A DNA stretch of 64,000 nucleotides, taken from positions 1-64,000 of the forward strand of contig JAANDG010000584.1 in assembly GCA_036852015.1 (NCBI GenBank). The letters run 5' to 3'. The stretch's first letter is position 1. Every line of letters starts with the position of its first letter. Positions 60,372 to 64,000 of this stretch are shown piece by piece. Origin of the DNA: Pelodera strongyloides (lineage: Eukaryota > Nematoda > Chromadorea > Rhabditida > Rhabditidae). The notes below the pieces were generated by a model that searched no databases, was not told the DNA's origin, and saw only the letters and a program-made list of their open reading frames with translations. The position numbers were made by a program, and so were the translations under genes.

Positions 60372-61742
60372 TATTGATCTAACAATAAGAGCCACAAGTA
60401 TATATATATAGAGTTTGCTGGCCAAACAGCAAACACAAAGTATATCTTGGAGGAAAAAAAATGAGTTTTTGTAGTCTGATGTCTGATTCTATGTGTCAGT
60501 TGCGTGAAATGAACCTGTCACTTTGTAACTTTGACGTGGTTTTTGGTCACAGTGATGAAAACTAAAATGAATTCCCAGGCGCACTGTAGATTGTAGTTTT
60601 CGGTTGTGAGAGTGAGGTTCAAGGGATAAGTAAGTACAATTATACGGATAATGTTTGAAGAATAATTTGGATAATTTGCTCACCGGTTACTGACGGAACT
60701 TCTGTAGTCTTTGTTTCTTTCCCTGAGTTAGGGATTGAAATAATATGATTTTGGTAAAGTATTTTAGTAAAATAAAGCATATTTGTGAATAATTGGAATG
60801 ACAGCAAACTTCCAATAAAGAGAATAAAATAAAGTGTTATAAATACATCAATTTAATAAATTAGGCGGCTAGATTGTTCTTATACATAGTTATAAATTAA
60901 GTAAATATTAATATTAGACAGAAAAAAATGGAGGAAAAAAGTGGAGAAACATGTGCTAGGGATAAGCGAGAGTTTCTATGTAAATATTGGATCTAGACAG
61001 GGAAAAAAGCGCATAAAACATTCTAGAACTTATTTGAGGTTGGGAAATATTTTCACAGGATAGGGTTCAAAAGCGCATTTGGACCAAAAAATAGAAAAGT
61101 TACTATAAAGAGGATACTTATGAAAAGTGATTGTTGCAAAATTAGATACGAATTGTTACTCTACTAATTGTTAGGTAGAAGTTTAAATCGCAAGTAGAAG
61201 CTTAAATGTGCAGACACCTTTATGAAGCACCAGGATATGAACAGCCGTAGATGTTTACAATCTTTTGAATGACATATGTTTATAAAGTTTTTAGTAGCAG
61301 AGAAGAGCAAAACGAGCTAAAATTGTTGCCGAGAAACCTCCAAGCGAATTCCTCTAATATGGCTAATTAGCTGAAATTTATCAAGCAAATAAAAGGGGTA
61401 TGATGTTTCATATAAAAACGTGAACTATTAATATTGTTTGATGATTTGTTTCTTTTACGAGAAAATATATAAAAAATTTGATTGAAAACGCAATTTCAAA
61501 ATTTGATACCTTGTCACGTTTGTTGTGCAAGCATATCAGCATATGCTACGTAGGCAAAACATAACGACACTGTCCTTTTAATAATATTTCTTTTTAAAAT
61601 AAATTCACTAAAAACCTATGTTTAGGAAGAATGCCATTATATGTTTTTATAAACTATATATTTCATAATGCATGCATAATCTAACTTCGTCTAGTAAAAC
61701 TTTGTTAAACTCATCGAAAAGTTATCATCCGTAAGCTCACAC

Positions 61743-63305
61743 ACTGACGAAACTCGGGTGGTGCGCTGCGAAACCGTTGCGCGGAAATTTCGCGCGGTGA
61801 AAGGTAGGTGCGACGTGCGACGACTGTACATACGAACATGCGAAAATTGATTCAGACCCAAAAGGGTGCTCGGCGATTTCGCCCTATCTTCGGCAGGTTT
61901 TCGCGAGATGCTGTTCAGTGCACTCGCTAGAGCCTGGCATGAGTCTGGCGAAGACTAGCGAGGTGCCCGGCGAGATGTAGGCGCGCTGCATTTGCTCTTC
62001 GCGCACCATCAGAGCATCGCTTTGAATATAAATGGGAAGTGTTTATATTTCTGACACAAATGGACAACGGGAAGTTTACGTTTTGCCCGTGGAAGGATTT
62101 AACTGCTCCGCAATGAAGGAAGTTCGACCAAAGTTTAACGGAAGCAGACGCCAAATAATTGTTTATACATGGACTTGGAGTTCCGTGACGAGATTTGGGA
62201 CATTTTGGTTCCTTTTTTTGTGAAAGTGGAATAAAATTTACCATCGCAGAAGTTTAGGATGTACCTCGGATGTGTACTAAGAGGAAGTAACCAATAACAG
62301 AGAAATATGACAAAGTATTGTGTATTTTTAATTCGCTGGTCATAAATAGTGAAATATGGCCCAGTATTGTGTATTTTTAATTCGCTGGTCATAAATAGTT
62401 TTTTTTATATATCACCCGCGAATTCTCATTTGGCTTTCCTAGGCAGCACTATCCTAAAGATCCACAATTATGCAATCGCGGCTGAGTGGTCTAGTGGTAT
62501 GATTCTCGCTTAGGGTGCGAGAGGTCCCGGGTTCAATCCCCGGCTCAGCCCATCTTTTTGCAAGTTGTGTAATTTCCCCTTTTTGAACTATGGACCAAAA
62601 CTAGAATTTCTTCAAATGTTATTCCAGACAAGTTCCGCGTGTTATTTATTATTTATAATATCTCTGAGAATACCGAGAAAATGTCTTGTGCTTTACTTCC
62701 AGTTCTGATCCATTATTTAGTAGTCAATTAGCATGATGCTTCATTTCATACAGAGATCCAAAACTATGCAAGATAATTTGCTAAATATTCAGGCAGACGT
62801 TCAGAAGAAAACATTCTACCAAAATTTTTCAAGTGCTCAAGCTTTCAAGTTTCTGCTATTCTTCTTCGTGTAGATCATATTTACTGGAACTATTATATCT
62901 AATCTATTTACACATACTTCAACTTGTTTTGCTGCGTAAAAAGAAGATTCTCATGGTTATGGCTAGATTTTTTACATTATTAGGACTCAAGGTATTTTCA
63001 GACGCAAGAAATGGCGTATGTTTACGCACACTTATTTTCAAAAGATGCGTAATTTAAAACGGCACCTTGAGCAAATTTTGTTAGCCAACAAGGAATTCTT
63101 TGTGTATTTTTTGACACGCACATGCATATGTATGCGAATAAACTAGAAAAAGTAATATCAGCAAAACATCCTGGAAAGAACTTTTACTTTTCGTCAGGAA
63201 AGTGAAGCGTCCTAATCAAGAACAACGCGCGCCCTTCGCCAGCCTCTCGCTGTGTGGCATTTTCGCGCCAGAATTTCGCCGCACACCACCCGGAGTTTGT
63301 CAGTG
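61743..63305. mobile_element. Possible 1.56-kb inverted-repeat element enclosing tRNA-Pro
   Basis: Left ACTGACGAAACTCGGGTGGT continues GCGCTGCGAAA (61743-61773). It is matched inversely at 63273-63305 (read inverted: ACTGACAAACTCCGGGTGGT then GTGCGGCGAAA). About 80% identical over 32 bp, with more GCGCG-rich similarity inside. It could also be two opposed copies of a dispersed repeat. Confidence 0.4.
62480..62551 (+). tRNA. tRNA-Pro (anticodon AGG)
   Basis: A 72-nt gene. Acceptor arms GGCTGAG (62480-62486) and CTCAGCC (62544-62550) pair fully, with discriminator C. A box TGGTCTAGTGG; anticodon stem CTCGC/GCGAG around loop TTAGGGT with AGG at 62512-62514; B box GGTTCAATCCC. A T-run at 62554-62558 serves as Pol III terminator. 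No intron. Matches the eukaryotic tRNA-Pro consensus closely, so it should be functional. Confidence 0.96.
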
Positions 63306-64000
63306 GACGCTCACCAAGTTTTCGCAAGTTGCTGGGTATTCTGCATTGTGGATTGTATGATTGTGATCATGAAGCAAAAAGGCATTATTAGCAAAAAAAA
63401 ATAAGTCGGTGGATTTTCTGCTAAACCTAAGAATATCTTTCTCTCTTTCTCTAGCTCTTCTCTCTAAACAATTCAACTTCTTTGAAGAGTCCATTTAGCT
63501 TTAGCCATTAAAAGGCAGCAAGAACTTTTCCACATCTGCTTAATCTGTATGCGTTTTTTTTGGGGATTTACCATTCTTTGTGGTGACTCAATTAATCTAT
63601 TCTTGGTGCTGAGGTGAGAATCGTTTTTTTTTCCGGCGCGAAGAGAAACCTCGAAGTTAGTTCCGTAATTATCGTACAATATTTGGTATATTGTATCTAC
63701 ATCTACTACAAAGATACAGTACCTTCGTCCCTTTACCTACGTTCTCGGTTACTTGTGTCATCGGAGCGCCACATGTGCGCCAACCAGGAATCATGCAGAT
63801 TTCGCGAATCCCTGGCGTTCATCCCCTACCAGCAACGCTGGTCTCATCTGCTTTTGCATATTTACGAGGCATACGGTCTAACTCTAAAATTAGCTTCGGT
63901 CAATCCCTATAGGATTCAGGGTTCACTCCAGGCGGCTTTTCGGTACACACTTTTTTTGCAACAACCTGACGCAGCACACGTGTATTGTTTGTTTTTCATT
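62552..64000. other. Right-end region without supported gene
   Basis: AT-rich DNA with a CpG-rich patch at 63220-63310. Short open frames lack splice or homology support. Nothing else recognised. Confidence 0.5.

Larger units (their letters stand above)
57027..62479. other. Long region with few supported features
   Basis: Contains GA/CT microsatellites, MITE C copy 2, candidate minus-strand exons and AT-rich DNA from about 60700 to 61700. No plus-strand gene is supported. Confidence 0.5.

Noticed and set aside
1..64000. Spliced-leader RNA, snRNA or rRNA genes
   Set aside because: I looked for the SL1-type leader and common snRNA motifs by eye and saw none; a covariance search would be decisive.

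Overview
The window is nuclear DNA from an intron-rich invertebrate, most likely a nematode. Genes are split into many short exons (mostly 50-170 bp) with GT-AG introns. Gene content fits a worm: a TWK-type two-pore potassium channel with a TIGYGHLYP filter, an acid lipase of the lipl type, a Ly-6-like small surface protein and eIF3k of nematode length. TTAGGC-type telomere-like motifs also occur. The exons are shorter and the introns longer than is usual in Caenorhabditis, so I do not name a genus; another invertebrate phylum is not formally excluded.

Layout. (1) 11-10078, +: the C-terminal two thirds of Aquarius (AQR/EMB-4), a spliceosomal helicase, in 27 exons; the 5' part lies outside the window. 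(2) 11927-17663, +: complete cytosolic tryptophanyl-tRNA synthetase, 14 exons, 417 aa. (3) 19882-28779, +: a two-pore-domain K+ channel, 16 exons, about 627 aa, with one GC-AG intron. (4) 28915-29801, -: a small three-exon gene for a secreted or anchored Ly-6/activin-receptor-like protein, tail to tail with the channel. (5) 30740-35458, -: acid lipase (LIPA/LIPF family), 11 exons, 413 aa, complete catalytic triad. (6) 38436-48924, +: ankyrin repeats joined to a GH20 (beta-hexosaminidase)-like region whose catalytic Asp-Glu pair appears lost; 28 exons, 1038 aa. (7) 50099-54439, +: eIF3 subunit K, 9 exons, 242 aa. (8) 56108-57026, -: an unrecognised single-pass membrane protein, probably with further upstream exons. 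(9) 62480-62551, +: tRNA-Pro(AGG). Exon chains were built by hand. Every complete multi-exon model closes in frame, which is an independent check on the splice sites.

The non-coding DNA is unusually rich in short terminal-inverted-repeat elements (MITEs). I recognise at least eight families, several with multiple copies: AAAGCGAAATACCGGCCGG, TTAAAGGGACAGGCCCATCA, TTAAAGCGGTATGRCACGTGG-like, TTAAAGGGATCGGCTCACCT and others. They lie mainly in introns, and the K+ channel gene carries them in most of its introns. Two cases are nested (one MITE inside another at 32108-32886; a palindrome plus a tRNA-derived sequence inside a larger inverted-repeat element at 51569-52357). One element (378-1003) has a perfect 9-bp target duplication like Mutator-type elements.

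The genes do not form a pathway or an evident operon: adjacent same-strand genes are 1.1-2.2 kb apart or more. The most biologically unusual coding item is the ankyrin/GH20-like fusion.
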